A stretch of DNA of 64,000 nt. It comes from [Flexibacter] sp. ATCC 35208 (GTDB taxonomy: Bacteria > Bacteroidota > Bacteroidia > Chitinophagales > Chitinophagaceae). The notes below the pieces were generated by a model. That model was not told the origin of the DNA, ran no database searches, and saw only the letters and a program-made list of their open reading frames with translations. Position numbers and translations under genes: made by a program. This document shows positions 44,472-53,447 of the stretch, in pieces (the first letter of the stretch is position 1; each line of letters opens with the position of its first letter). Location of the stretch: NCBI RefSeq assembly GCF_001975825.1, contig NZ_MTKN01000004.1, forward strand, positions 155,886-219,885, in the 5' to 3' direction.

Positions 44472-45377
44472 ATGTATAGCTATTACAACGAGAACACCAT
44501 CATTTACGTGGACGGGGAGTATAAGAAAGCCACCGAAGCCAAAATCGACCTGTTTGGTCAGTCATTACATTATGGATACGCCGTATTCGAAGGTATCAGA
44601 GCTTATAAGACTGCTAGTGGAGAAGTGAAGATCTTCAAGGCAGAAGAGCACTTCGATCGTTTCCGTCGCAGCTGTGAGTTAATTCATATGCCTTACAACT
44701 ACACCAACGAAGAGTTAATCACCGCTTGTTACAAGGTGCTGGAACTGAACAATATGCAGGAAGCATACATTCGTCCGCTGGCTTATTGCCCACCAAACAT
44801 GACCCTGAAAGCTGCATCAGAAATGAACGTGATGATCTGTGCATGGGAATGGGGTGCTTACCTGGGTGAAAAGCTGCTGAAAGTAATGACATCTTCATAT
44901 CAGCGTCCAAATCCAAAGGCATTCAAGATTGAATCCAAATCGGCAGGTTTGTACATCAACTCGATCCTGGCTTCTCAGGAAGCTAAGTCAAAAGGCTTTG
45001 ACGAGGCACTGTTGCTGGATCTGGAAGGCTATGTAGCTGAAGGCCCTGGTGCTAATATCTTCTTCGAAAAAGATGGTAAGCTCGTAACCCCACCTCCAGG
45101 TGCTATTCTACCTGGTATCACCCGTGCTACAGTGATTGAACTGTGTCAGGAGCTGAACATTCCGTTAGAACAAAGACTGTTCACTACCGACGAACTGAAG
45201 CAGGCTGACGCTGCATTCTTCTGTGGTACTGCTGCTGAACTAATCGGCATCGAATCACTGGATGGTCAGAGTTTTGGTAAGCCATGGGCTTCATCTCTGG
45301 GTAAGCTGCTGCAGCAGGCTTATAAAGCTAAGGTGCTGGAGAAGGAATTTGATCGTTCTTCAGTGAAAGTGGCGTAA
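44472..45377 (+). CDS. ilvE: Branched-chain amino acid aminotransferase
   Basis: 301 residues, class IV PLP aminotransferase. Opening YYNENTIIYVDGEYKKATEAKIDLFGQSLHYGYAVFEGIRAY is typical, as is the PLP-lysine region FKIESKSAGLYINSILASQEAKSKGFDEALLLD. YVAEGPGANIFFEKDGKLVTPP and the phosphate-binding LPGITRATVIEL follow. Exchanges amino groups between glutamate and the keto acids of Val, Ile and Leu, the last step of their synthesis and first of their breakdown. Directly behind the attenuator at 44364. A hairpin and 448-base gap separate it from ilvD, so attenuation may govern ilvE more strictly than the rest. Confidence 0.95.
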   Translation: MYSYYNENTIIYVDGEYKKATEAKIDLFGQSLHYGYAVFEGIRAYKTASGEVKIFKAEEHFDRFRRSCELIHMPYNYTNEELITACYKVLELNNMQEAYIRPLAYCPPNMTLKAASEMNVMICAWEWGAYLGEKLLKVMTSSYQRPNPKAFKIESKSAGLYINSILASQEAKSKGFDEALLLDLEGYVAEGPGANIFFEKDGKLVTPPPGAILPGITRATVIELCQELNIPLEQRLFTTDELKQADAAFFCGTAAELIGIESLDGQSFGKPWASSLGKLLQQAYKAKVLEKEFDRSSVKVA

Positions 45378-45534
45378 GGGATTAAGGTGTTCAGAATATA
45401 TAACTGAATCATTTTCAGGATCTTTTCTGGAATAGAGGTTGTATTTTGTATATAATTTAGAAATAAGAACATACCGGGTGCATTATTGCCTGGTAAACCC
45501 AATGAACACTGCTTCGCTTTGATATTCAATAGGT

Positions 45535-45569
45535 GAGTGGTCCGATGGCGGACAGCCGTCAGACCACTC
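45535..45569 (+). terminator. Possible weak terminator after ilvE
   Basis: Stem GAGTGGTC/GACCACTC-type pairing extended by an inner GGC/GCC stem, five-base loop, followed by CCCATTTT rather than a clean T-run. Confidence 0.4.
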
Positions 45570-45712
45570 CCATTTTAAAGGATCAGCGTACGTATTAGAA
45601 GATTTTTTTAATAGTTGGATTTTGGATTTTTGAGTCCAATTTATTCAATACCATAGCGGTTTTGAGACGAAAATGGACACGCTTGAAATCCGGTTGGACC
45701 CCTAAATGTCGG

Positions 45713-45744
45713 TTTGGAACTTGGCGCATATAGCCGCTTCTTTG
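45713..45744 (+). promoter_or_regulatory. Weak promoter candidate for ilvD-ilvB-ilvN-ilvA
   Basis: TTTG at 45713-45716, 20 bases, then CTTCTTTG at 45737-45744 (6 of 8 to TAnnTTTG), about 80 bases before ilvD. Confidence 0.25.
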
Positions 45745-45825
45745 TATCCTGCTTAACATGATATTCAACATTTGGGAACCGGTTGAATGAACAACACCGG
45801 AACCCAGACAAACATTTACTGAAAG

Positions 45826-47505
45826 ATGGAATTGAACAAGTACAGCAAAACGCTCACTCAGGACCCTACACAGCCTGCGACCCAGGCACAGTTGTATGGT
45901 ATAGGTTTAACAGATGAGGACCTGAAGAAAGCACAGGTGGGCATTGCCAGCATGGGATATGATGGCAACACCTGTAATATGCACCTGAATGAACTGGCAC
46001 AGGAGGTCAAAAAAGGGGTCTGGGCTAATGATTTGGTCGGCCTTACCTTTCATACCATAGGCGTCAGCGATGGTATGACCAATGGTACACCAGGTATGCG
46101 TTACTCGCTGGTCAGCCGTGATCTGATTGCTGATTCCATCGAAACTGTAGTAGGTGGCCAATATTATGATGGCCTCATCACTGTTCCTGGTTGTGACAAA
46201 AACATGCCAGGCTCCCTGATAGCAATGGGTCGTTTAAACCGTCCTGCTATCATGGTATATGGTGGTTCTACCTCTCCTGGTCATTATAAAGGACAGGATT
46301 TGAACATCATTTCCGCTTTTGAAGCACTTGGCCAGAAAATGGCGGGTAATATGAACGACGAGGATTATAAAGGTATCATCATGAACTCCTGCCCTGGTGC
46401 CGGTGCGTGTGGTGGTATGTATACAGCTAATACCATGAGCTCCGCTATCGAAGCAATGGGTATGAGCCTTCCTTACAGTTCTTCTACTCCAGCTCAGAGC
46501 GAAGCAAAACGCGAAGAATGTAGAGTAGCAGGCCAGTATATTCGTCTGCTGCTCGAAAGAGATATCAAGCCAAAGGACATTATGACCTTCAAGGCTTTTG
46601 AAAACGCTGCTGTAGTGATTATGGCCATGGGTGGTAGTACCAATGCCGTGCTGCATATGATCGCTATTGCAAAAGCAGTTGGTGTGAAGTTTAACATCAA
46701 CGACTTCCAGCGTATCAGCGACAGCACTCCACTGATCGCCGATCTGAAACCAAGCGGTAAATACCTGATGGAAGACCTGCACAAAATTGGCGGCGTTCCA
46801 TTGGTAATGAAATACCTGCTGAAAGCTGGTCTGCTCCATGGCGATTGTCTGACCGTAACTGGCAAGACCATTGCTGAAAACCTGGAAAGCGTACCAGACC
46901 TGGATTTCGAAAGCCAGAGCATCATCGTTCCGGTAGAAAAACCACTGAAAGAATCCGGTCACATCCAGATCCTGTATGGTAACCTGGCAGAACTGGGTTC
47001 CGTAGCTAAGATTACTGGTAAAGAAGGTGAGTTCTTCCGTGGTACCGCAAGGGTATTCGATGGTGAATATGAACTGATAGCAGGTATCACCAGTGGCCGT
47101 GTAAAGAGCGGCGACGTAGTGGTGATCCGCAACGTAGGGCCGAAAGGTGCACCAGGTATGCCTGAAATGCTGAAACCTACCTCCGCCATTATGGGTGTAG
47201 GTCTTGGTAAGAGCGTAGCACTGATCACCGATGGCCGTTTTTCCGGCGGTACCCACGGTTTCGTGGTAGGTCATATTACCCCTGAAGCGGTAGAAGGTGG
47301 CCTGATCGGATTGGTTGAGGACAACGATATGATCGAAATTGACGCAAAACACAACACCATTAAGCTGGAAGTAAGCGATGAAGAAATCGCTGCACGCCGC
47401 GCCAAATGGGTAAAACCTGCCCTGAAGGTAACTAGTGGGGTATTATATAAATACGCAAAACTTGTTTCAAATGCAACAGAAGGATGTGTTACCGATGAAG
47501 CCTGA
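45826..47505 (+). CDS. ilvD: Dihydroxy-acid dehydratase
   Basis: 559 residues, normal length. Dehydrates 2,3-dihydroxy-isovalerate and -methylvalerate to the keto acids of Val and Ile. Three iron-sulfur cluster cysteines are visible: Cys50 in DGNTCNMHL, the one in [12 protein letters not shown], and the one in [20 protein letters not shown]-terminal [19 protein letters not shown] is the substrate/magnesium motif. Its end overlaps the ilvB start by 11 bases. Codon use is strongly biased, suggesting high expression. Confidence 0.97.
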   Translation: MELNKYSKTLTQDPTQPATQAQLYGIGLTDEDLKKAQVGIASMGYDGNTCNMHLNELAQEVKKGVWANDLVGLTFHTIGVSDGMTNGTPGMRYSLVSRDLIADSIETVVGGQYYDGLITVPGCDKNMPGSLIAMGRLNRPAIMVYGGSTSPGHYKGQDLNIISAFEALGQKMAGNMNDEDYKGIIMNSCPGAGACGGMYTANTMSSAIEAMGMSLPYSSSTPAQSEAKREECRVAGQYIRLLLERDIKPKDIMTFKAFENAAVVIMAMGGSTNAVLHMIAIAKAVGVKFNINDFQRISDSTPLIADLKPSGKYLMEDLHKIGGVPLVMKYLLKAGLLHGDCLTVTGKTIAENLESVPDLDFESQSIIVPVEKPLKESGHIQILYGNLAELGSVAKITGKEGEFFRGTARVFDGEYELIAGITSGRVKSGDVVVIRNVGPKGAPGMPEMLKPTSAIMGVGLGKSVALITDGRFSGGTHGFVVGHITPEAVEGGLIGLVEDNDMIEIDAKHNTIKLEVSDEEIAARRAKWVKPALKVTSGVLYKYAKLVSNATEGCVTDEA

Positions 47506-49228
47506 GCCGGCTAATCAGCCAGCAGCGGCTACTGAGGAAAAACTACATATTACCGGTTCCGAAGCCGTAATCCGCTCGCTGATTGCAGAAGATGTGAAAA
47601 CCATTTTCGGCTATCCAGGTGGGGCCATTATGCCCATTTATGATGCCCTATACGATTTTCAGGATGAGGTCCATCATATATTAGTACGCCACGAACAGGG
47701 TGCTACTCATGCTGCGCAGGGGTATGCCCGTACCTCTGGTAAGGTGGGGGTGGTATTTGCTACTTCCGGCCCCGGTGCTACCAACCTGGTAACTGGTCTG
47801 GCAGATGCTTATATGGATTCTACTCCAATGGTATGTATCACAGGTCAGGTGGCTGCTCACCTGCTGGGTACCGATGCCTTCCAGGAAACTGACGTGATCG
47901 GGATTACCATTCCTATTACTAAATGGAATATCCAGGTAACCCGTGCTGAAGATATCCCGGGAGCTATCGCCAAAGCATTTTACATTGCTGCCAGTGGTCG
48001 TCCGGGTCCTGTACTGGTAGATATTACCAAGAATGCACAGGTTGCCAAGTTCGATTTTGAATATAGCAAGTGTGAATATATCCGTAGTTATCACCCTGTT
48101 CCAAAGCTGAACATCGAAGCGGTGAAATCTGCTGCTGCCCTGATCAACGAAGCTGAGCGACCTTACATCCTGTGTGGACATGGGGTACTGCTCGCTGGCG
48201 CTGAAAAGGAACTGATCGCCCTGTCTGAAAAAGCAGGTATTCCGATCGCTTCCACCTTGTTAGGTCTCTCTGCTGTTCCGGTAGATCATCCTAACTATGT
48301 GGGTTTCCTGGGTATGCATGGTAACTATGCACCTAATATCAAAACCGACGAGTGTGATGTAGTCATTGCTGTAGGTATGCGCTTTGATGACCGCGTAACC
48401 GGGGATGTTACCAGATATGTAAAACAGGCAAAGGTTATCCACATCGAAATTGATGCTGCTGAGATCAACAAGATCATCACTGCAACAGTAGGTGTACATG
48501 CCGATGCTAAAACTGCGCTAAAAGCCTTGTTGCCATTGGTGAAAGAAGCAAAACACGATGAGTGGATTGCTGGCTTCAAAGAGGCAGACAAGCAGGAACA
48601 GGAGAAGGTAAACCGTGGTGAACTGTACCCTACAGAAGGTGCCCTGAAAATGGCGGAAGTAGTACGTATCATCTCTGAACGTACAGGAGGTAAAGCAGTA
48701 CTGGTTACAGACGTAGGTCAGCACCAGATGATTGCCAGCCGTTACTACCGCTTCAAGGATCCAAATACCAATATCACCAGTGGTGGTATGGGTACCATGG
48801 GTTTCTCACTGCCAGCTGCTATGGGTGCTAAGATGGGTGCTCAGGAAAAAGAAGTAGTAGCTGTGATTGGGGATGGTTGTTTCCAGATGACCTTACAGGA
48901 GTTAGGCACGATTTACCAGTCACAGATTGGTGTGAAGATCGTGATCCTGAACAACAACTTCCTGGGTATGGTGCGTCAGTGGCAGCAGCTGTTCCATGAC
49001 AAGCGTTATTCTTCCACCGAAATGACTAACCCTGACTTCGTACAGATTGCGAAAGGGTTTTACATTCCGGGCAAGAAGGTAACTGACCGTGCTGATATTG
49101 TGGCGGCCGTTGATGAAATGATCTCCCACGATGGTGCTTACCTGCTGGAGGTAGTCGTAGAGAAGGAAGACAACGTATTCCCGATGGTACCAGCTGGTGC
49201 TCCAATTGCTCATATCAGGCTCGAGTAG
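47495..49228 (+). CDS. ilvB: Acetolactate synthase, large catalytic subunit
   Basis: 577 residues from ATG 47495, chosen because AGAAGGA lies upstream at a suitable distance; the ATG at 47471 is an alternative, and the frame opens at 47435. Thiamin-diphosphate enzyme with the three usual domains: [16 protein letters not shown] with the catalytic Glu in [17 protein letters not shown], central FAD/ADP-binding domain, and C-terminal [15 protein letters not shown]...[12 protein letters not shown] (ThDP/Mg motif GDG-x26-NN). Condenses pyruvate with pyruvate or 2-oxobutyrate, the first common step of Val/Leu/Ile synthesis. Pairs with the ilvN product 28 bases downstream. Confidence 0.97.
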   Translation: MKPEPANQPAAATEEKLHITGSEAVIRSLIAEDVKTIFGYPGGAIMPIYDALYDFQDEVHHILVRHEQGATHAAQGYARTSGKVGVVFATSGPGATNLVTGLADAYMDSTPMVCITGQVAAHLLGTDAFQETDVIGITIPITKWNIQVTRAEDIPGAIAKAFYIAASGRPGPVLVDITKNAQVAKFDFEYSKCEYIRSYHPVPKLNIEAVKSAAALINEAERPYILCGHGVLLAGAEKELIALSEKAGIPIASTLLGLSAVPVDHPNYVGFLGMHGNYAPNIKTDECDVVIAVGMRFDDRVTGDVTRYVKQAKVIHIEIDAAEINKIITATVGVHADAKTALKALLPLVKEAKHDEWIAGFKEADKQEQEKVNRGELYPTEGALKMAEVVRIISERTGGKAVLVTDVGQHQMIASRYYRFKDPNTNITSGGMGTMGFSLPAAMGAKMGAQEKEVVAVIGDGCFQMTLQELGTIYQSQIGVKIVILNNNFLGMVRQWQQLFHDKRYSSTEMTNPDFVQIAKGFYIPGKKVTDRADIVAAVDEMISHDGAYLLEVVVEKEDNVFPMVPAGAPIAHIRLE

Positions 49229-49256
49229 TAAACCTTTTTAACAACGAAGAATTTTT

Positions 49257-49847
49257 ATGCAAAAAGAATATACAATCACGGTATATACAGAAGACAGGAT
49301 CGGTATCACGAACCGTATCACTGTTATCTTTACGCGCCGTCGAATCAATATCACCAGCCTCACAACCGCACCAACGGAGATTGAGGGTGTTTACAAGTTC
49401 ATCATCACTGTACTGTCAGAAAGATCGCTACTGGATAAAGTAGTTGGTCAGATCGAGCGACTGGTGGAAATTCACCGTGCATTTGTACATGAAGAGGATG
49501 AAGTGGTATACCAGGAGCTGGCACTGTATAAGATCTCAACCAAAGCATTGAAGAATGGCAGCATCGAAAAGCTGATCCGTGAAAATGCGGCAAGGATCCT
49601 GACCATTACAGACGAATACTTTGTATTGGAGAAGACCGGTCACCAGGAGGAGCTGATAGCGCTACAGGCGAAACTGGCACCTTATGGACTGATAGAGTAT
49701 TCCAAGAGCGGTCGCGTGGCGATCGTGAAATGGAGTCGTCGTTTCCATGATCATTTGAAAAATCTGTCCGAACAAGAGACAGATGATCTGGCCGAAGTGG
49801 ATTATACACACGGACAGCCAGGTTCACATCAGGCAGAGAGTATCTAA
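49257..49847 (+). CDS. ilvN: Acetolactate synthase, small regulatory subunit
   Basis: 196 residues. N-terminal ACT domain about 4-78 (YTITVYTEDRIGITNRITVIFTRRRINITSLTT), which binds valine for feedback inhibition, then a C-terminal ACT-like/ALS-small domain about 85-175 (LALYKISTKAL, ITDEYFVLEKTGHQEELIAL). The C-terminus is longer by some 20 residues than in many homologues (ETDDLAEVDYTHG). Sits between ilvB and ilvA. The expected next gene ilvC (ketol-acid reductoisomerase) is absent from this cluster. Confidence 0.95.
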   Translation: MQKEYTITVYTEDRIGITNRITVIFTRRRINITSLTTAPTEIEGVYKFIITVLSERSLLDKVVGQIERLVEIHRAFVHEEDEVVYQELALYKISTKALKNGSIEKLIRENAARILTITDEYFVLEKTGHQEELIALQAKLAPYGLIEYSKSGRVAIVKWSRRFHDHLKNLSEQETDDLAEVDYTHGQPGSHQAESI

Positions 49848-49866
49848 TAACTATAATAAAATTCAT

Positions 49867-49892
49867 TAGGGCTGACCGTATGGTCAGCCCTA
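49867..49892 (+). other. Perfect hairpin between ilvN and ilvA
   Basis: 11-bp perfect stem (49867-49877 / 49882-49892) around GTAT, followed by TAGTTCTTAT rather than a T-run. It may lower expression of ilvA relative to ilvN or protect the mRNA. An ATG inside the hairpin (49880) is in frame with ilvA but is an unlikely start. Confidence 0.55.
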
Positions 49893-49909
49893 GTTCTTAT
49901 CTCAATCAC

Positions 49910-51166
49910 ATGTCCCAGGTATTAACAAGTGTTAATCCGCTCAATATTCTCGATGCAGCGGTGAAGTTGAAACCAGTGGTGAACAGAACACCGCTGACCT
50001 ATAGTCCAACATTGTCACGCAGGTACAATGCCGATATTTATCTGAAAAGAGAAGACATGCAGATTGTACGCTCGTATAAGCTGCGTGGTGCATATAACAA
50101 GATCAGTAGTCTGGACAAAGATCAGCTGGCCAAAGGTGTAACATGTGCCAGCGCGGGTAACCATGCGCAGGGTGTTGCATATGCCTGTCGTCAGCTGGAT
50201 ATTAAAGGTGTCATCTTCATGCCGATCATTACCCCGAAGCAGAAGGTGAACCAGGTAAACATGTTTGGCGGAGATAATATTGAGATCAGACTGGTGGGAG
50301 ATACATTTGATGATTGTTCTACCGAAGCGCAGGCGTATACAAAAGCGCACGGTATGACATTCGTTGCTCCTTTTGACGACCCCAAGATCATAGAAGGACA
50401 AGGTACAGTAGCTGTAGAGGTACTGGAAGACCAGTCTCATATTGATTATATCTTTGTGCCCATCGGTGGTGGCGGACTCGCTGCCGGTACAGGTACTTAT
50501 TTTAAAACATACAGTCCGCATACCAAGGTGATCGGGGTAGAACCAAAAGGTGCTGCGTCTATGACTGCTGCACTGGAAAAGGGGGAACCTGTAACGCTGG
50601 GCGAAATTGAGCGCTTTGTAGACGGTGCTGCCGTGAAGAGAGTAGGTACGCTGAATTTCGAAATCTGTAAAGATGTGCTGGATAAAATGCACACCGTAGC
50701 AGAAGGTAAGGTTTGTACTACCATACTGAAATTGTACAATGAAGATGCGATCGTAGTGGAGCCGGCTGGCGCCCTGTCTATCGCCGCACTGGACGATTTT
50801 GCTAAAGAGATCGAAGGCAAGAAAGTAGTATGTATAGTAAGTGGTGGTAACAATGACATCGATCGCATGCAGGAGATCAAAGAAAGGTCTTTACTGTATG
50901 AAGGGCTGAAACATTACTTTATCATCCGCTTTATACAGCGCCCGGGAGCCCTGAAAGAGTTTGTGAACCATGTGCTGGGACCTGATGATGATATCACAAG
51001 ATTTGAATTTATCCAAAAGCATAATAAAGAAATGGGTCCTGCACTGATAGGTGTGGAACTAAAAAAGAAAGAGGATTATGATATCCTGGTGGCCAATTTT
51101 TCGAAGTACGGTATTCATTATACTGCACTGAATGAAGATGATGACTTATTTGGTTACTTAGTGTAA
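49910..51166 (+). CDS. ilvA: Threonine dehydratase, biosynthetic type
   Basis: 418 residues from ATG 49910; the frame opens at 49880 inside a stable hairpin, so the downstream ATG is preferred. PLP fold II enzyme: YLKREDMQIVRSYKLRGAYNKI holds the PLP lysine, CASAGNHAQGVAYACR and VPIGGGGLAAGTG (phosphate loop) follow. The C-terminal single ACT-like regulatory domain is about 330-415 (FIIRFIQRPGALKEFVNHVLGPDDDITRFEF). Turns threonine to 2-oxobutyrate, the entry to isoleucine. Shorter than the E. coli enzyme, which has two ACT-like repeats. Closes the ilv cluster with a terminator. Confidence 0.95.
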   Translation: MSQVLTSVNPLNILDAAVKLKPVVNRTPLTYSPTLSRRYNADIYLKREDMQIVRSYKLRGAYNKISSLDKDQLAKGVTCASAGNHAQGVAYACRQLDIKGVIFMPIITPKQKVNQVNMFGGDNIEIRLVGDTFDDCSTEAQAYTKAHGMTFVAPFDDPKIIEGQGTVAVEVLEDQSHIDYIFVPIGGGGLAAGTGTYFKTYSPHTKVIGVEPKGAASMTAALEKGEPVTLGEIERFVDGAAVKRVGTLNFEICKDVLDKMHTVAEGKVCTTILKLYNEDAIVVEPAGALSIAALDDFAKEIEGKKVVCIVSGGNNDIDRMQEIKERSLLYEGLKHYFIIRFIQRPGALKEFVNHVLGPDDDITRFEFIQKHNKEMGPALIGVELKKKEDYDILVANFSKYGIHYTALNEDDDLFGYLV

Positions 51167-51197
51167 GGTGTTGCAATATATCTGGTAACAAGAAATT

Positions 51198-51228
51198 AAC
51201 CTCCTGTATTACGCAGGAGGTTTTATTT
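51198..51228 (+). terminator. Terminator after ilvA
   Basis: 9-bp perfect stem (51198-51206 / 51214-51222), seven-base loop, then TTTTATTTTG. Confidence 0.8.
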
Positions 51229-51267
51229 TGCCCCTTTTAATTACATTTAGATAAATAATTCCGGAAG

Positions 51268-52224
51268 ATGAGCAATCTCATGCGCGCAGCCCTGCTGCGG
51301 GAATTTGGCCCTGCCAGTAACCTGACTATCGAAAGAATACCCGTACCCCTGCCAGCGGCAGGTCAGTTACTTATAAAAGTACGCGCCGCAGGTATTAATC
51401 CTGTTGATTATAAAACCCGTAATGGGAAAGGCATAGCTGCCAAAGAACTGGCACTCCCTGCTGTACTTGGCTGGGATATAGCCGGTGAGGTGGTGAGCCT
51501 GGGTGATGGTGTAAGCCGTTTTGACAGAAATGAACGTGTGTTTGGAATGAGCAATTTTCCACATGCGGGGAATGCGTATGCAGAATACGCGATTGTGCAG
51601 GAAGATGAATTTGCCCTGATACCCGCTTCGGTGAGTAATGAGGTAGCAGCAGCTACCCCGTTGGCGGCACTCACAGCCTGGGAGGCATTGTTTGACCATG
51701 GCCAGCTGGCCGGGGGGCAAAAAGTATTGATCCATGCAGCAGCGGGTGGCGTTGGCCATATTGCAGTACAACTGGCTAAATGGAAAGGTGCTTATGTAGT
51801 AGGTACAGCTTCGCAGCAGCATCATGGTCTGCTGAATGAACTGGGAGTGGATCTGCCGCTGGATTATAACACACAGGATTTTACTGTTATAGCAAAGGAT
51901 ATGGATGTGGTGCTGGATGGTATAGGTGGTGAAAACTCACTTCGTTCTATAGATGTATTGAACCCCGGGGGCGTATTGGTATGCCTGCCTTCGATGTATA
52001 AAGATGATCCGGCGATCCTGGAGAAAGCTGCTTCCAAAGGAGTGATGGTGAAATGGATGATGGTAACCCCATCTGGTGAAAGAATGGAGCAACTGGCCGA
52101 TCTGCTGGCGGTGGGTGATCTGAAAGTAAAAGTTGATCAGACTTTTCCACTGGAAGATGTGGGGAAAGCACATGAAGCTGTGGAAACGGGTCATGTAACC
52201 GGCAAAGTCGTGCTGGTGATCTAA
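51268..52224 (+). CDS. NAD(P)H-dependent quinone oxidoreductase-type MDR protein
   Basis: 318 residues of the zinc-free medium-chain dehydrogenase/reductase superfamily. GroES-like N-terminal domain (LREFGPASNLTIERIPVPLPAAGQLLIKVRAAGINPVDYKTR) and Rossmann domain with LIHAAAGGVGHIAVQLAKWKGAYVVGTAS, the AAxGGVG cofactor motif. The catalytic zinc ligands of alcohol dehydrogenases are missing, as in quinone reductases. Likely reduces quinones or enals with NADPH. Followed by an FAD oxidase gene after 10 bases, so the two form an operon; a joint pathway is not evident. Confidence 0.88.
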   Translation: MSNLMRAALLREFGPASNLTIERIPVPLPAAGQLLIKVRAAGINPVDYKTRNGKGIAAKELALPAVLGWDIAGEVVSLGDGVSRFDRNERVFGMSNFPHAGNAYAEYAIVQEDEFALIPASVSNEVAAATPLAALTAWEALFDHGQLAGGQKVLIHAAAGGVGHIAVQLAKWKGAYVVGTASQQHHGLLNELGVDLPLDYNTQDFTVIAKDMDVVLDGIGGENSLRSIDVLNPGGVLVCLPSMYKDDPAILEKAASKGVMVKWMMVTPSGERMEQLADLLAVGDLKVKVDQTFPLEDVGKAHEAVETGHVTGKVVLVI

Positions 52225-52234
52225 AAGATATATT

Positions 52235-53344
52235 ATGCTCAGCTACTGGGAAAAACAATCCCTTCTTCAATACGATTACATTATTGCCGGCAGTGGTATC
52301 GTGGGTTTGTCCACGGCTATCAGTCTGCGCGAAGCGCAGCCGCAGGTTCGTGTGCTTGTATTGGAGAAGGGAGTATTGCCTACAGGGGCGAGTACAAAGA
52401 ATGCGGGGTTTGCCTGTATAGGGAGTTTGACGGAGTTGCTGGCAGATTTGCGACAATTGCCTGCTGCTGAAGTATTGGCATTGTTGGAGTTGCGTTGGCA
52501 GGGGTTACATGCCTTGCGGCATCGTGTGGGTGATCAGCATATGGATTACAGGGAGAATGGGAGTTATGAGCTGATAGGAGAGAAGGAGTTACCTGCACTG
52601 TCGGAAATTGATGGCATGAATGACTTGTTGCGGCCTTTGTTGGGGGGAGATGCGTTTACGTTGGTTTCCAGTGATTTCGGATTTAATAAATCGTATGTAA
52701 AGGCTTTGATCAGGAATAATTTTGAGGGGGAGTTACATACGGGGAAGATGATGCGCCGGTTGATAGACCTGGCGCTTTTTTATGGGGTAGAGATTAAGAC
52801 GGGGTGTACGATTTCAGGTATTTCGGAGTCTGATGGTGGTGTATATGTGTCAGTGGGGGAGTATTCCTTTATGGCGGGTAGGGTAGGAATCTGTACAAAT
52901 GCATTTACCCGTGAGCTGATCCCTGACCTGGATGTAGTGCCCGGCAGGGGGCAGGTATTAATAACCGATCCTATACCAGGATTACCTTTTAAAGGTATCT
53001 ACCATATGGACGAGGGGTATTATTACTTCAGGGAGCTGGAAGGCCGTGTACTATTCGGGGGAGGTCGTAATATGGACTTTGCCGGGGAGGCTACCACTGT
53101 TTTTGAATTGAATGCCCAAATTCATACAGAACTGGAAAACCGTTTACGCCATATTATTTTGCCGGGTTTTTCGTTTAATATTGCTGACCGTTGGGCTGGC
53201 ATTATGGCTTTTGGCCAGAACCGGCAGCCGGTTATCCGCCGTCATTCACCCCGAATCGCGCTGGGCGTAAGAATGGGCGGCATGGGCGTCGCAATTGGAA
53301 CCGCTATCGGGGCACAATTAGCCGATATCCTTATAAAAGAATGA
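52235..53344 (+). CDS. FAD-dependent oxidoreductase of the D-amino-acid-oxidase (DAO) family
   Basis: 369 residues. N-terminal dinucleotide-binding motif YDYIIAGSGIVGLSTAISLREAQPQVRVLVLEKG (GxGxxG with terminal Glu), then STKNAGFACIGS. C-terminal FAD-contact segment is GIMAFGQNRQPVIRRHSPRIALGVRMGGMGVAIGTAIG. Members oxidise amino acids, sarcosine or glycerol phosphate; this one cannot be narrowed down. Its middle part uses unusually many GGG and TTG codons compared with its neighbours, suggesting weak codon optimisation. Co-transcribed with the MDR reductase. Confidence 0.85.
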   Translation: MLSYWEKQSLLQYDYIIAGSGIVGLSTAISLREAQPQVRVLVLEKGVLPTGASTKNAGFACIGSLTELLADLRQLPAAEVLALLELRWQGLHALRHRVGDQHMDYRENGSYELIGEKELPALSEIDGMNDLLRPLLGGDAFTLVSSDFGFNKSYVKALIRNNFEGELHTGKMMRRLIDLALFYGVEIKTGCTISGISESDGGVYVSVGEYSFMAGRVGICTNAFTRELIPDLDVVPGRGQVLITDPIPGLPFKGIYHMDEGYYYFRELEGRVLFGGGRNMDFAGEATTVFELNAQIHTELENRLRHIILPGFSFNIADRWAGIMAFGQNRQPVIRRHSPRIALGVRMGGMGVAIGTAIGAQLADILIKE

Positions 53345-53374
53345 TCACGATCAAGTCCGCCACTGAAATAATTT

Positions 53375-53397
53375 TTAAATGTAAATTTTACGTTTAA
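53375..53397. promoter_or_regulatory. 23-base near-perfect palindrome upstream of the xylose genes
   Basis: TTAAATGTAAA (53375-53385) / TTTACGTTTAA (53387-53397) with one mismatched pair, centred at 53386 and 62 bases before the symporter ATG. Position and size fit a repressor operator for the sugar-uptake operon. No xylose regulator gene is in the window. Confidence 0.45.
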
Positions 53398-53447
53398 TAA
53401 AAATGTTACTATATTGACCAACAATTATTTTATACCACGTTGATTTT

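Larger units (their letters stand above)
45378..45825 (+). other. Gap between ilvE and ilvD
   Basis: 448 bases without a gene. Holds a hairpin at 45535-45569 (GAGTGGT / ACCACTC with an inner stem) lacking a T-run, a weak promoter candidate at 45713-45744, an inverted repeat ATTCAAC (45763-45769) / GTTGAAT (45782-45788) and AACCGGTT (45777-45784). I searched it for another Ile/Val-rich leader ORF and saw none. Confidence 0.5.

Noticed and set aside
46234..47352. 372-codon frame opposite ilvD
   Set aside because: Antisense shadow caused by the strongly biased codon use of ilvD; composition is unlike any protein and all ilvD motifs are on the plus strand.
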